A DNA stretch of 64,000 nucleotides from Rhinopithecus roxellana (lineage: Eukaryota > Chordata > Mammalia > Primates > Cercopithecidae). Under the pieces are notes generated by a model. That model saw only the letters and a program-made list of their open reading frames with translations. It made no database searches and had not been told where the DNA came from. Below, in pieces: positions 11,012-22,393 of this stretch. Location: assembly GCF_007565055.1 (NCBI RefSeq), contig NC_044560.1:120215391-120279390 (forward strand). Direction: 5' to 3'. Position numbers and translations under genes: made by a program. The stretch's first letter is position 1; every line of letters begins with the position of its first letter.

Positions 11012-11308
11012 GGGCTGGGGACGGTGGCTGACACCTGTAATCCCAGCACTTTGGGAGGCCGAGGTGGGCTGATCACCTGAGGTCAGGAGTTCAAGACCAG
11101 CCTGGGTAACATGGTGAAACTCCCTCTCTACTGAAAATACAAAATTGGCCGGGCATGGTGGTGGGCACCTGTAGTCCCAGCTACTCGGGAGGCTGAGATA
11201 GGAGGATCGCTTGGACCCCGGAGGCGGAGGTTGCCGTGAGCTGAGATCGCACCACTGCACTCCAGCCTGGGCAACAGAGCAAGACTCTGTCTAAAACAAA
11301 TAAATAAA
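11012..11308 (+). mobile_element. Alu with target-site duplication
   Basis: Full Alu flanked by AAAGTACTTTTAGG and AAAGTCCTTTTAGG. Confidence 0.95.
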
Positions 11309-11494
11309 GTCCTTTTAGGAAATACCAGGGAGATGTATCCCAAGGGTGGAAGCCCTGCTCGGGTTTCCCAGGATGGAGGGAGGTGGATCGGGAGTCTCTG
11401 CAGTGCCTCAGGCTGTGAAGCTTGACTTCAGGTGTTCACCAGCGTGTCCTGTTCTTTCGTCCAGCCCCAGCCTCGGTGTCGCTGAGAAGGTATG
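11309..11494. other. Unique sequence
   Basis: No repeat, exon or motif recognised. Confidence 0.4.
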
Positions 11495-12316
11495 TTTCAG
11501 ATGAGATTCACATTTACAATCACTTAAATCAAGTAAATCAAGTAAGAGAGTGTGGCCTCCACAATGTGGTGGGCCTCATTCAGTCAGCTGAAGGCTGAAA
11601 GAGTGAAATCTATGGTTTCCTGGAAAGAAAGAAATTCTGCCTGAAGGCTGTAGTCACGTAGAAATCCTGACTGAACTTCTAGCCTGCCCTACAGACGTTG
11701 GATATACCAGCCCCACAATCACAGGAGCCAATTTCTCTTTTTTTTTTTTTAGATGGAGTCTCACTCTGTCGCCCAGGCTGGAGTGCAGTGGCCGGATCTC
11801 GGCTCACTGCAAGCTCCGCCTCCCGGGTTTACACCATTCTCCCGCCTCAGCCTCCCGAGTAGCTGGGACTACAGGCGCCCGCCACCTTGCCCGGCTAATT
11901 TTTTGTATTTTCAGTAGAGACGGTGTTTCACCGTGTTAGCCAGGATAGTCTCAATCTCCTGACCTCGTGATCCGCCTGCCTCGGCCTCCCAAAGTGCTGG
12001 GATTACAGGCGTGAGCCACCACACCTGGCCCACAGGAGCCAATTTCTTAAAATAGATGTTGATAGATGGATAGATGGATAATTATCTTTCTGTAGATATA
12101 GACATATAGAGACATGTACATTTCCTTCTCCAAGGGAGACCAACATCCTTGTTGAGGCTCGCTCACCAGGTCGCCATTAATATAGACAGAAAACCTATTC
12201 AGAAAGAGAGATAAGTATGTAGACCATATTTTTGAGCCCTGTCTCTCTGAGAGAGAGAGAGAGAACCTATGGGTTCTGTTTCTCTGGAGAACCCTGACTG
12301 ATGACACAGGCCTAAG
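11495..12316 (+). mobile_element. Ancient LTR-like repeat split by an Alu
   Basis: Sequence from GAGATTCACATTTACAATCA to TTCTCTGGAGAACCCTGACT belongs to a common ancient mammalian family ending in that phrase, probably ERVL/MaLR-type. The Alu at 11738-12030 interrupts it. A TAGATGGA/GAGAGA patch lies in the 3' part. Confidence 0.5.
11738..12030 (-). mobile_element. AluY-type insertion with long TSD
   Basis: Minus-strand Alu with the GTGGCCGGATCTCGG block typical of the Old World monkey AluY lineage. A 17-bp duplication, CACAGGAGCCAATTTCT, flanks it. Confidence 0.96.
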
Positions 12317-12385
12317 TTAACAGTGATCTGGTCTTGGGCAGATAAATATAAATATGTACACCATATTTTTGAGAAATACGTAGAC

Positions 12386-12675
12386 GGCCGGGCGCGGTGG
12401 CTCACGCCTGTAATCCCAGCACTTTGGGAGGCCGAGACGGGCGGATCACAAGGTCAGGAGATCGAGACCATGGTGAAACCCTGTCTCTACAAAAAATACA
12501 AAAAATTAGCCGGGCGCGGTGGCGGGCGCCTGTAGTCCCAGCTACTCAGGAGGCTGAGGCAGGAGAATGGCGTGAACCCGAGAGGCGGAGCTTGCAGTGA
12601 GCCGAGATCGCGCCACTGCACTCCAGCCTGGGCGACAGAGCGAGACTCCGTCTCAAAAAAAAAAAAAAAAAAAAA
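12386..12675 (+). mobile_element. Young AluY with about 13-nt left-arm deletion
   Basis: Head GGCCGGGCGCGGTGG and low divergence. GAGACCATGGTGAAACC lacks the usual CCTGGCTAACAC, a deletion like the one defining AluYd-type lineages. TSD is AGAAATACGTAGAC. Confidence 0.95.
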
Positions 12676-13535
12676 GAGAAATACGTAGACAACAGGGGAA
12701 GATAAAGTTGACTCCACGGGACTTGCAGAGAGGGAAGTACATGAGGAATTACTTGTAGGTTTTTGTCTCAAGCAACTAAATGGACCTTGACAACATTTGA
12801 TGAGACAGGCCAGCCTGAAAGGCAAGAGAGAGAAATTGAGGTGGTTCCTGTAACCATCTGCAGGGTATGTGATGGGGGCACTGGGAAAGGAGAAGGAGCA
12901 GGAGGGGAATTGGTGAGAGGCGATGTGAAAAGAATACAAGTATAGAGAGCTTGTGCTCAAGGAGAAAGAGCAGCTGGGATGTTTACCATCTCTCCAGCGG
13001 CCAGATGAAACCTCAGCTCTCGAGTCCGCAATGGAATTTTCCACCAAGCTAAAGGCCAGGAGGAATTCCAAGAATTATATACATCACCATGTAATTAAGG
13101 ATGGGGAGGTTTTTCTCTTAGACACTAAACAATGTGGACAGTGTTGCAGAGACGTCTGTTTAAAATCACATTTCTCTAAACAGCCATCTGTTTCACAAAT
13201 TATTCCTGGATTCGGTCCTCCACAATTTTCAGTCAAATTTTGAGAGCTGACAACATTTAATTTTATAATATACAGGTTTCGTGTCTTTACAAGTTTTTAG
13301 CGTGGAGTCTGGCACACAATAAGGGCTCAGTGGAATTACTGTGAAATCCTGTTTCCTGAGTCAATAAAGGAATAAAACATTTCACGTTACCTAGTTTGTA
13401 CTCTCTTCTTAAAAAATATAGAGATGTATTAAAATTATATAAATTAAATTTATAAATTATAAATTTAAACATTATATACTATGTAACTTATATATTAAAC
13501 ATAAAAAGACATTAAATGTATTGTATGTAAAAATG
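12676..13535. other. Unique sequence, AT-rich at the right
   Basis: No repeat recognised in 12690-13250 apart from a possible L2/MIR scrap near 13300-13345. The ORF at 12953-13243 has no recognisable domain. The last 150 nt are AT-rich. Confidence 0.4.
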
Positions 13536-13536
13536 T

Positions 13537-13841
13537 ACCGGGCATGGTGGCTCATGCCTGTAATCCTAGCACTTTGGGAGGCTGAGGAGGGTGGAAGGCT
13601 TGAGCCCAGGAGTTTGAGAGCAACCTGGCCAACACAGCAAGACCCCATCTCTACAAAAAATACAAAAAGTAGCCAGGCGTGGTGGCACACACCTGTAGTC
13701 CCAGCTACTGGGGAGGCTAAGGTGAGAGGATCACTGGAGCCCATGAAGTGGAGGTTGTAGTGAGCCGTGATCACACCACTGCACTCCAGCCTGGGTGACA
13801 GAATGAGACCCTGTCTCAAAAAAAAAAAAAAAAAAAAAAAC
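13537..13841 (+). mobile_element. Alu
   Basis: Full dimer with a 22-A tail. It abuts the next Alu. Confidence 0.94.
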
Positions 13842-13842
13842 A

Positions 13843-14148
13843 GGCTGGGCACGTGGTGGCTCATACCTGTAATCCCAGCACTTTGGGAGGCCGAGGTGGG
13901 AGGAACACGAGGTCAGGAGATCGAGACCATCCCAGCTAACACGGTGAAACCCCATTTCTACTAAAAGTACAAAAAACTAGCGAGGCGTGGTGGCGGGCAC
14001 CTGTATTCCCAGCTACTTGGGAGGCTGAGGCAGGAGAATGGTGTGAACCCGGGAGGCAGAGGTTGCAGTGAGCTGAGATCGCACCACTGCACTCCAGCCT
14101 GGGTGACACAGCCAGACCCTGTCTCAAAAAAAAAAAAAAAAAAAAAAA
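13843..14148 (+). mobile_element. AluY-like
   Basis: Full dimer with the AGGAGATCGAGACCATCCC block typical of the Y/S lineage. Confidence 0.94.
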
Positions 14149-14764
14149 GCTGTATTGATACAATTATATAAAGATATATTTAAATACATAATTAATTAAC
14201 TATGCATCTATACTTTATATAAATGTATATATTTATAGATTTGAACATTAAATTATAATTATGAATATAGATTTGCATCATACATTCTATTTATGTCTCC
14301 CTGGGCACATGTCTGTATGTGTGTATGTGGACACACGTCCATGAAGAGATTGGATGGGAAGAACTCAGGAGTAAGTTAACTCTGTCTGTGTCCTGTGCAC
14401 CCGATGCAGCAATAAATGATCTATCAAAGGCATCATATTTCCCAAAAACCCGCCAGGCAGGCGTGATTCTAGTGTCCATTTTACAGAGGAGGAGAGCCTA
14501 AATTGCCCAGCAGTGAACACCCTCAGCCATTGCTCAGACAGCTCCCACTCGCCTCCCTGCATCTCCGCCTCCAGACACCGGGGTCTGTGTCACTCTCCCT
14601 CACTCGAGATCTCATGCCGGCTCCCAGCTTGGATCACAAAGGCTGATGGCTCAAAATCGCGTGTCTGGGTTAGAGAATCCACCTGTCTCCCTTAGCTCTG
14701 CACTGGCGTTGCCCAATTTAATAAATAAAAATACAGGTTGACCCATTAAATATGGATTTCAGAT
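14149..14764. other. AT-rich, then unique sequence
   Basis: 14150-14290 is AT-rich. 14410-14520 contains a MIR-like remnant (ATTTTACAGAGGAGGAGA). The remainder to 14764 is unique. Confidence 0.4.
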
Positions 14765-14916
14765 AAACAACAGAAAAGAATCAACTTTTATTTGAGAATC
14801 GACTTAGATTTGGAGAAAAGTTGCAAAGACACTAGAAAGTTTTCCTTGTTCCTGCACCGGCTTCCCCTGTTAGTAGCATCTTACATGAATATGATTTGTC
14901 TCGATATTAATGAACT
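14765..14916 (+). mobile_element. L1M-type 3' UTR fragment
   Basis: GGAGAAAAGTTGCAAAGACA and GGCTTCCCCTGTTAGTAGCA match old L1 3' UTR sequence. Confidence 0.5.
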
Positions 14917-15194
14917 GGCCAGGCACGGTGGTGCACGCCTGTAATCCCAGCACTTTCAGAGGCTGAGGCAGATGGATCACTTGAGGTCAGGAGTTCAAGA
15001 CCAGCCTGGCCAACATGGCGAAACTCCCTCTCTACCAAAAAATACAAAAATTAGCCAGGCGTGGTGGTAAGCACCTGTAGTCCCAGCTACGAGAACTGCT
15101 TGAACCCAAGAGGCGGAGGTTACAGTGAGCCAGTGATTGTGCCATTGCACTCCAGACTGGGCAATGAGCGAGAGACCCTGACTCTAAAAAAAAT
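14917..15194 (+). mobile_element. Alu
   Basis: Alu with a deletion at the start of the right arm. Confidence 0.93.
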
Positions 15195-15220
15195 GTAAAA
15201 ATAAAAATAAGTAAATAATT

Positions 15221-15532
15221 GCTAAGTGTGGTGGTTCATGCCTATCTATAATTCCAGCATTTTGGGAGGCAGAGGTGGGCAGATCACTTGAGCCCAGGAG
15301 TTCAAGACCAGCCTGGGCATCATGGTAAAAACACTTCTCTACAAAAAATACAAAAATTAGCTGGGTATGGTGGTGTGGGCCTGTGGTCCCAGCTACTTGG
15401 GAGGCTGAGGCAGGAGGATTGCTCAAGCTGGGGAGGCTGCAGTGAGCCAGGATAGTGCCACTCTACTCCAGCCTGAGCCACAGAGTGAGATCCGTCTCAA
15501 TAGAAAAACAAATACATAATAAATACATAAAA
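15221..15532 (+). mobile_element. Alu (old, J-like)
   Basis: Diverged full Alu with an A-rich tail. Confidence 0.9.
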
Positions 15533-16149
15533 CGCCTCATGGCGGGGACACACACATGCTGGTTTGGGTTGGAGCCAGCCTGTGAACCCTAATTTGGGAG
15601 CCCAGGCTCTCGGCTGCTGCAGCACTGACTACCATTAAGGTAAAATAAAACCGATACACGGGCAGTGAGGGGAATTTGCTCTCCTGCCTCCCTGCCTCGC
15701 TAAGTTCACCTGCTGAGAAAAACGGTTTGCGATAAACCTGGAGCCACAGCTGTCTGCACGGTCAGATCGCAGGAGCCCAGTCCAGCCGCTTCAGCCACGT
15801 TCTCGCGGCGCCACCTGGTGGCCGTGGGCTGCCATCGCCGCTGGACGTCAGGGCCGCCCAGGCCCGGCGAGATGTCACCTCCTCTGAGGAGCCTTCCAGG
15901 ATCGCACCGGGCACGCGCTCCACGCCTCGTTGTCTGTTCTTCAGAGCACTCACCACGATCACAAATCAGCTCGCTCGCCGTGTTTCCTGCCGGGTCGGTA
16001 CCGCCATGATCCGCACGTAGGGGTCAAGGCTGAGGTTGTATGAATGTGGACGTTATAACCCTGACTCCCCCTCCCTCCCTATGCTGGGCTCCCCTCGATC
16101 CCCAGGCGGTGGGGTGCCCCTGTTTTTTCCTTTTTAAAATTACAAATCT
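15533..16149. other. CpG-rich unique segment
   Basis: Non-repeat. CpG density peaks from about 15750 to 16020, around a CTCF-like site. No splice-flanked ORF. The character is that of a small regulatory island. Confidence 0.5.
15808..15822 (-). promoter_or_regulatory. CTCF-like core site
   Basis: The plus strand reads GCGCCACCTGGTGGC. The minus strand CCACCAGGTGGCGC fits the CTCF core CCASYAGRKGGCRS at every position. Confidence 0.65.
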
Positions 16150-16431
16150 GGTCGGGCGTGTGGCTCAGGCCTGTAATCCCAGCAGTTTGGGAAGTCGAGG
16201 TGGGTGTATCACTCGAGGTCAGGAGTTCGAGACCAGCCTGGCCAACGTGGTGAAACCCCCCCCATCTCTACTAAAAATACAAAAATTAGCCGGGCATGGT
16301 GGTGTGCTCCTGTAACCCCAGCTACTTGGGAGGCTGAGGCAGGAGAATCACTTGAACCCAGGAAGCAGAGGCTGCAGTGAGCTGAGATCTCCAGCCTGGG
16401 CAGTGGAGTGAGGCTTCCTCTCAAAAAAAGA
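16150..16431 (+). mobile_element. Alu
   Basis: Alu with a shortened right arm. Its tail runs into a GA-rich tract. Confidence 0.92.
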
Positions 16432-16572
16432 AAGGAAGGAGGAGAAGGAGAGGGAGGGGGAGGGGGAGGGGAAGGGGGAGAAGGAAAAGGAGAGGGAGAG
16501 GAAGAGGAAGAGGAGGAGGAGGAGAAAGAAGAAGAAGAAGAGGAGGAGGAGGAGGAGGAAGAAGAAAGAAGT
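16432..16572 (+). repeat. (GGGA/GAA/GGA)n purine tract
   Basis: About 140 nt of purines. Runs of four to five G at 16449-16477 could form a G-quadruplex. Glutamate/glycine-rich ORFs here are artefacts. Confidence 0.93.
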
Positions 16573-16799
16573 TTAAATCAATTTAAATGTCACTGTCCAC
16601 AGGAGCTGCGGATGGCACCAATGGCTCCCAGCTGGGGCTCGTGTATCATTGGCCAGGGCCTCATCAGAATCAGCTACTGCCCCACCCTTGTTAAATATTT
16701 TTAATATCTTCCTTGTCTACCAGGGTCGGGCACCTCAGATGGATGAATGGAGGATGGGGCGATGGGGGAGGGAGACGGAAGAGGGAAGGGAAGGAGAGG
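16573..16799. other. Unique sequence
   Basis: No repeat or coding signal recognised. Confidence 0.4.
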
Positions 16800-17027
16800 G
16801 GTTTCAGCCAACATGCTGAAACCCTGACTCTACCAAATACTGCCCCCCCCAAAAACAAAATTAGCTGGGTGTGCCAGCAGGTGCCTATAATCCCAGCTAC
16901 TCAGGAGGCAGAGGCAAGAGAATTGCTCGAACCTAGAAGGTGGGGGTGGCAGTGAGCCAAGATCACACCACTGCACTCCAGCCTGGGCAACAGAGCGAGA
17001 CTCTGTCTCAAAAAGAACAACAAAAAA
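16800..17027 (+). mobile_element. 5'-truncated Alu
   Basis: Starts within the left arm (CAACATGCTGAAACCC) and continues to the tail. Confidence 0.9.
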
Positions 17028-17049
17028 TTTGCTATTCTGGCCCTTTCCT

Positions 17050-17270
17050 GGGGGCATTTACTGAAAATATTTACCCACCCTTCTAGATACTTTGTATGCA
17101 TTAACTTATTTCATCCTCACAGAGCATCTATGACGAAGACACTGCTACTGTCCCATTTCAAAAGTGAGAAAAGTGAGTACAAAAGGTGAAGTCCATGGAG
17201 ACTCAGCTGTGTGAGGCAGAGCCAGGATTTAGGCTCAGGAAGCCTGAACATAGATTCTCGGGTGTTAACT
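17050..17270 (+). mobile_element. MIR fragment
   Basis: TGCATTAACTTATTTCATCCTC, then a degraded copy of the MIR core and CAGAGCCAGGATT. Confidence 0.7.
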
Positions 17271-17531
17271 GCTACACGAGGCTGCCTCTTTCTAAACGTT
17301 TTCACCATGCTATTTTCTACCATAAACTGGCTTCCATGAATGGAAGGGCCACGCTAATCCCACTGTCTCTACAGCTGTGATGTCATGTCATGCTGACTCC
17401 TTTAGCTTTATCAAACTCTTAACCACAGGCTCTCCTTCTGCCAAGCTGTCGGCTAAATCAAACCATGCTCTATCTCCAGCCTGCTCCTACCTTCATGTCC
17501 CTTGTTTTCTTTTTAAAAATTAGTTATTTTT
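17271..17531. other. Unique sequence
   Basis: Nothing recognised. Confidence 0.35.
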
Positions 17532-17830
17532 AGGCCGGGCGCGGTGGCTCACGCCTGTAATCCCAACACTTTGGGAGGCCGAGGAGGGCAGATCACCTGA
17601 GGTCAGGAGTTCAAGACCAGCTTGGCCAATGTGGTGAAACCACATCTCTACTAAAAATACAAAAATTAGCCAGGTACACGGGCAGGTGCCTGTAATCCAA
17701 GCTGCTCGGGAGGCTGAGGCAGGAGAATCGCTTGAACCTAGGAGGTTGCAGTGAACCAAGATTGTGCCACTGCACTCCAGCCTGGGCAACAGAGCAAGAT
17801 TCTGTCTCAAAAAATATATATTTTTTAATA
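17532..17830 (+). mobile_element. Alu
   Basis: Full Alu with GGCCGGGCGCGGTGG head and an AATATAT tail. It sits inside an L1 3'-end fragment. Confidence 0.94.
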
Positions 17831-17899
17831 GACAAATAAGCATTGTATATATTTATTGTGTAAAACATGATGTTTTGAAAGATGTATCATGTCCCTTGT
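17831..17899 (-). mobile_element. L1 3'-end scrap
   Basis: AATAGACAAATAAGCATTGTA and ACATGATGTTTTGA match the reverse complement of a primate or older L1 3' end. Confidence 0.5.
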
Positions 17900-18186
17900 T
17901 TTTCGGAGAGAATCTTGTTTTGTCACCCAGGATGGAGTGCAGTGGAATGATCACAGCTCACTGCAGCCTTGATCTTCTGGGCTCTGGCAATCCTCCCACT
18001 TCAGCCTCCTGAATAGCTGAAACTACAGGTGTGCAGCACCACCTAGCTAGTTTTTTTAAAATATTTTTTAGAGATAAGGTCTTGCTTTGTTGCCCAGGCT
18101 GATCTCAAACTCCTGGGCTCAAGCAATCCTCCTGCCTTGGCCTCCCAAAGTGCTGTGATTAGAGCTGTGAGCCACCATGCCCAGCC
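17900..18186 (-). mobile_element. AluJ-like
   Basis: Minus-strand, strongly diverged Alu ending GCCACCATGCCCAGCC. Confidence 0.92.
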
Positions 18187-18453
18187 TATGTTCCTTGTTT
18201 TCAACAGAAGAACGTGGAGCAGACTCCGGACCTACTGCCCATGAGTTAGTCCTGCTCTGCAAGGGGAAACACCATTCAGAAATAAAAAAAGAAAAAGAAA
18301 AACATGAGAACTTGTTCTCTGAGATGTAGCTTGAATGCCTCCTGGTTTATACATTCAGTTGAGTTGGGGATAGTGGCTTGAATTTGCTCTGCAGAAACAA
18401 AACTGACCATAGAAACTTAACTTTACGTTCTTAATGATTAAAAAACTTTTCTT
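18187..18453. other. Unique sequence
   Basis: Nothing recognised. Confidence 0.35.
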
Positions 18454-18760
18454 GGCTGGGCGCAGTGGCTCACGCCTGTAATCCCAGCACTTTGGGAAGC
18501 CAAGGCGGGTGGATCACCGGAGGTCAGGAGTTTGAGGCCAGCCTGGCCAACATGCTGAAACCCCCGTCTCTACTAAAAATACAAAAATCAGCTGGGCGTG
18601 GTGGCGGATGCCTGTAATCCCAGCTGCTCAGAAGGCAGAGGCAGGAGAATCGCTTGAACCTGGGAGGCAAAGGTTGCAGTGAGCTGAGATTGCACCATTG
18701 CAGTGCAGCCTGGGTGACAGAGCGAGACTTCATCTCAAAAAAAAAAAACAAAACAAAAAC
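18454..18760 (+). mobile_element. Alu
   Basis: Full dimer with an A/C tail. Confidence 0.94.
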
Positions 18761-18764
18761 ACCT

Positions 18765-19270
18765 TTTCTTTCTCCAGTTAGTTTTTATTGTAGTAAAATT
18801 CACATAACATAAAACTTACCATCTTAACCATTTTCAAGTGTACCTCTCAGGAGTATTAAACACACTCATAATGTTGTATGGCCATCACCACCATCCATCT
18901 CTAGAACCCTTTTCATCTTGTAAAACTGAAACTCTGTACCCGTTAAACACTGATCCTCCATTACCCCGGCCCCAGCCCCCAGCAAACATCATTGCACTTT
19001 CTATCTCTATGAATTTGACTACTCCAGGTACCCTATCCATGTAAGTTGAACCATATAGTATTTGTCCTCTTGTGACTGGCTTATTTCACTTAGCATAATG
19101 CCTTAAAGTTCAGCCATGTTGGGCTTGTATCAGAGTTTCCTTCCTTTTTAAGGATAAATAATATTCCACTGTGTGGATGGACCGTATTTTGCGATGGTGT
19201 CTCTCCTCGGTTTGCGGATGGTGTCTTCTTGTGTCCTCATGTGTTCTTCCCTCTGTGTGTGTGTGCTGTA
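18765..19270 (+). mobile_element. L1M 3' UTR fragment
   Basis: CTTATTTCACTTAGCATAATG, TTCCTTCCTTTTTAAGG and ATAATATTCCACTGTGTGGA are hallmark phrases of old L1 3' UTRs. Confidence 0.7.
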
Positions 19271-19290
19271 AACTCCTCTTATAAGAACAT

Positions 19291-19576
19291 CAGCCAGGCA
19301 CAGTGGCTCATGCCTGTAATCCCAGCACTTTGGGGGGCCGAGGCAGGTGGATCACCTGAGGTCAGGAGTTTAAGACCAGCTTGGCTAACATGGCTAAACC
19401 CCCGTCTCTACTAAAAATACAAAAATTAGCCAGGTGTGGTGGTGCATGCCTGTAATTCCAGCTACTCGGGAGGCTGAGGCAAGAAAATCGCTTGAACTGG
19501 GGAGGTGGAGGTTGCGGTAAGCCGAGATCACACCATTGCCCTCCAGTGCCTGGGCGACAAGAATGAGACTCCATCT

Positions 19577-19607
<31 letters not shown>
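19291..19607 (+). mobile_element. Alu
   Basis: Full dimer with a 29-A tail. Confidence 0.95.
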
Positions 19608-19610
<3 letters not shown>

Positions 19611-20235
19611 GTCATATTGGATTAGGGTCTACCCTAATGGCCTTGTCTTGCCTTCATTGCCTGTCTAAAGACCCTATTACCAAATACAGTCACATTTCTA
19701 GGTGCTGGGAGTTAAGACTTCAACACGAATTTGGGTGGACAAAATTGAGCCTGTAACAAGCTAATTACTTAATGTTTTGTGGGAGATGCCTCAACCTGTC
19801 CCAAATGAAGCTTACGACACCTTCCCCTCACCTGCTCACCTTCCAGAGTTGCCCATCTCCCACAGCGGCACCATTATCCACCTGGTTACACTGACCAGAG
19901 GCCAATAACGCCCTTCTCGTCACCCCTCCCATCGGTCACCACATCCTGCCGTTTGACGCTGATCAACCTGTCCATTTCCCCCCATTTCCTCTGCTGCCAC
20001 TGAAAACCAAGCCACCACCGTCATCTCCTGGGCTGCAGAAAGTTCTAAATATCCCCATCCCTGCCCCAAACTGCCTCTCCTCACCCAGGGATCATTTGAT
20101 GTGCTCACAGCAAGATGCAAACTCCTCCTAACTCCTGAAATTGTCAAAGCTGGACTTGAATACGGAGCAGAGGCGGCGTCCTGTCGGGGTGCTTGTGAGC
20201 TCACCAGTGCTCCCTCCCTCCACTGTCACTCTAAA
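19608..20235. other. Old repeat scrap and unique sequence
   Basis: 19660-19760 carries an ancient-repeat phrase (GGAGTTAAGACTTCAACACG...TTGGGTGGACAAAATTGAGCC). The remainder has no recognised feature. Confidence 0.4.
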
Positions 20236-20470
20236 TCAGGGCTACCCAGCTCTGGTACCCTCAGCATTTGGGGTTGGAGGATTCTTTGCTGGTTGTGGTG
20301 GGGTGGGGGTGGGGGGATTCTGTCCTGTGCATTGTAGGGTGTGGAGCGGCATCTCTGGTCTCACCAACTAGAGGCCAGGAGCAACCCCTCACCCAACTGT
20401 GACCGTCAAAAGTGCCTCCAGACATTGCCAAAGGTCCACTGGTTAGGGAAAGAACCACGTCCGGTTGAGA
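20236..20470 (-). mobile_element. MER20 copy 3
   Basis: CAACTGTGACCGTCAAAAGTG and CCTCCAGACATTGCCAAAGG are the MER20 reverse complement. A G-rich stretch interrupts it. Confidence 0.75.
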
Positions 20471-20762
20471 CCCCTTCCACCACCCCACTCTAAATAATGA
20501 TTTCTCCCATTATGTGGAGAAATACTAAAGTCATCCACATAGAGAGGTGAGTTTAAAAGCCCATCAGGACATTTGCATTTTACTAAGCCATTAATGTCCC
20601 TGTGATTCATGAGAGAACAGTAACTGCATTCCGGAAGATACAAATGCCTCCTTTCACGATTTCTTTATCTGCCTTGCAGGAGTGAGCCTGAGTTTCTGGA
20701 GCAGTTGCTATGTGTTGCCATTAGGTGGCGGGGGAAGCCAAGTCATAGAGTAGTTTGGGGCC
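20471..20762. other. Unique sequence with a CTCF-like site
   Basis: No repeat recognised. It contains the motif at 20718-20731. Confidence 0.4.
20718..20731 (+). promoter_or_regulatory. CTCF-like core site
   Basis: CCATTAGGTGGCGG matches CCASYAGRKGGCRS with one mismatch (position 4). It points right, divergent from the site at 15.8 kb. Confidence 0.5.
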
Positions 20763-21105
20763 TTTTTTGTTGTTGTTTTTGGTTTTGAGGGGTGGTTTTG
20801 TGTTTTGTTTTGTTTTTTTGTTTTGTTTTGTTGTTTTGCTATCCCCAGGCTGGAGAGCAGTGGCGCCATCTCGGCTCACTGCAACCTCTGCCTCCTGGGT
20901 TCAAGCGATTCTCCTGCCTCAGCCTCCCAAGCAGCTGGGATTACAGGGGCCTTCACCCCGCCCAGCTAATTTTTGTATTTTTAGTAGAGACGGGGTTTCA
21001 CCATGTTCGAGGTCAGGCTGGTCTCGAGCTCCTGATCTCAGGTGATCCGCCCAGCTCGGCCTCCCAAAGTGCTGGGATTAGGGGCATGAACTACTGCGCC
21101 TGGCC
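20763..21105 (-). mobile_element. Alu with long T/G tail
   Basis: Reverse-strand Alu preceded by about 75 nt of TTTTG repeats grown from its tail. Confidence 0.93.
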
Positions 21106-21545
21106 TTTTTCGGTTTTTAGATATTTATTTATTTTAAAACTGACAAGGGGCCGGGCGCGGTGGCTCAAGCCTGTAATCCCAGCACTTTGGGAGGCCGAGA
21201 CGGGCGGATCACGAGGTCAGGAGATCGAGACCATCCTGGCTAACACGGTGAAACCCCGTCTCTACTAAAAATACAAAAAAAAAAAAGAAAACTAGCCGGG
21301 CGAGGTGGCGGCGCCTGTAGTCCCAGCTACTCAGGAGGCTGAGGCAGGAGAATGGCGTGAACCTGGGAGGTGGAGCTTGCAGTGAGCTGAGATCCGGCCA
21401 CTGCACTCCAGCCTGGGCGACAGAGCGAGACTCCGTCTCAACAACAACAACAACAACAACAACAAAAAAAAAAACTGACAAGCAAAGGTTGTACATATTT
21501 ATGGCATGCAACATGATGTTTCCATATTCATATACATTGTAGAAG
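21106..21545 (-). mobile_element. L1 3'-end fragment split by an Alu
   Basis: Flanks TTTTAAAACTGACAAG and AAAGGTTGTACATATTTATG...CAACATGATG are the reverse complement of an L1 3' end. Confidence 0.55.
21149..21474 (+). mobile_element. AluY (Old World monkey type)
   Basis: Low divergence, CTCAAGCCTG and GAGATCCGGCCACTGC, a (CAA)n tail, TSD AAAACTGACAAG. Confidence 0.96.
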
Positions 21546-21689
21546 GGCGAAATGTAGCCATGTAATTTCTACATAGCTTTTCTTTGTGGTGAGAATATAA
21601 AATCTACTCTGAGCAATTTTCAAAGATACTTTATTTTTATTTTATCTTTTCTCTCAAATTCATCACTGCTATTACTTGAGTAGTTTCTA

Positions 21690-22027
21690 GTACAGTCATG
21701 TGCCGCGTAGGCACGTTTTGGTCAACAATGAGCCACATACGTGATGGTGGTCCCGTCAGATCATAATGGAGCTGGAAAAGCCCTTACCGCCCAGTGATGC
21801 GGTAGCCAAAGTAATATCATAGCACAATTACTGTATTTTTAAAATATAACTTCAGTGTAGCCTAAGCGTAGAGTGTTATGAAGTCTACAGCAATGTCCCA
21901 GGCCTTCACATTCACTCACGCACAGCACCCAGGGCAACTTCCCATCCTGCAAGCTGCATTCATGGTAAGTCCCCTACGCAGGTGGACCTTTTTTTTTAAT
22001 CCTTCATACCACATGCTTACTGTACTA
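21690..22027 (+). mobile_element. DNA-transposon remnant
   Basis: ACAGTCATGTGCCGCGTAGG, GATGGTGGTCCCGTCAGAT and ACTGTATTTTTAAAAT start a non-autonomous DNA transposon whose family I do not name. Short pieces resume at 22357-22393. Confidence 0.55.
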
Positions 22028-22357
22028 CTTTTTTTGGGGGGGGGGTGGGGACGGGATATCACTCTGACGCCCAGGCTGGAGTGCGGTGGCACAATCACAG
22101 CTCACTGCAGCCTCGACCTCTCAGGCTCAATCGATCCTCCCACCTCAGTCTCCCGAGTAAGTAGCTGGGACTACAGGCATGCACTACCACGCCAGGCTAA
22201 TGTTGGTGGGGGGTGGGGGACGTTGGGGTGTGTGTGTGTGCCGAGGTGGGGTTTCTCCATGCCTCCTGGCTGGTCTGCAGCTCCTGGGCTCAAGGAATCT
22301 CTTCACCTCAGCTTCCCAAAGTGCTAGGATTACAGGCGTGAGCCACGGCGCCCCGCA
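22028..22357 (-). mobile_element. AluJ-like with G-run
   Basis: Diverged minus-strand Alu. A run of about 10 G plus GGGG at 22036-22050 is quadruplex-prone. Confidence 0.9.
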
Positions 22358-22393
22358 CTACTACACCTTTCCCGTGTTTAGGTCCACAAATAC

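Noticed and set aside
12487..13071. 194-codon minus-strand ORF
   Set aside because: The C-terminal part is standard Alu translation and the remainder has no domain or splice support.
20792..21268. 158-codon ORF
   Set aside because: Composed of two Alus. Typical Alu peptide (CLSLPSSWDYR).
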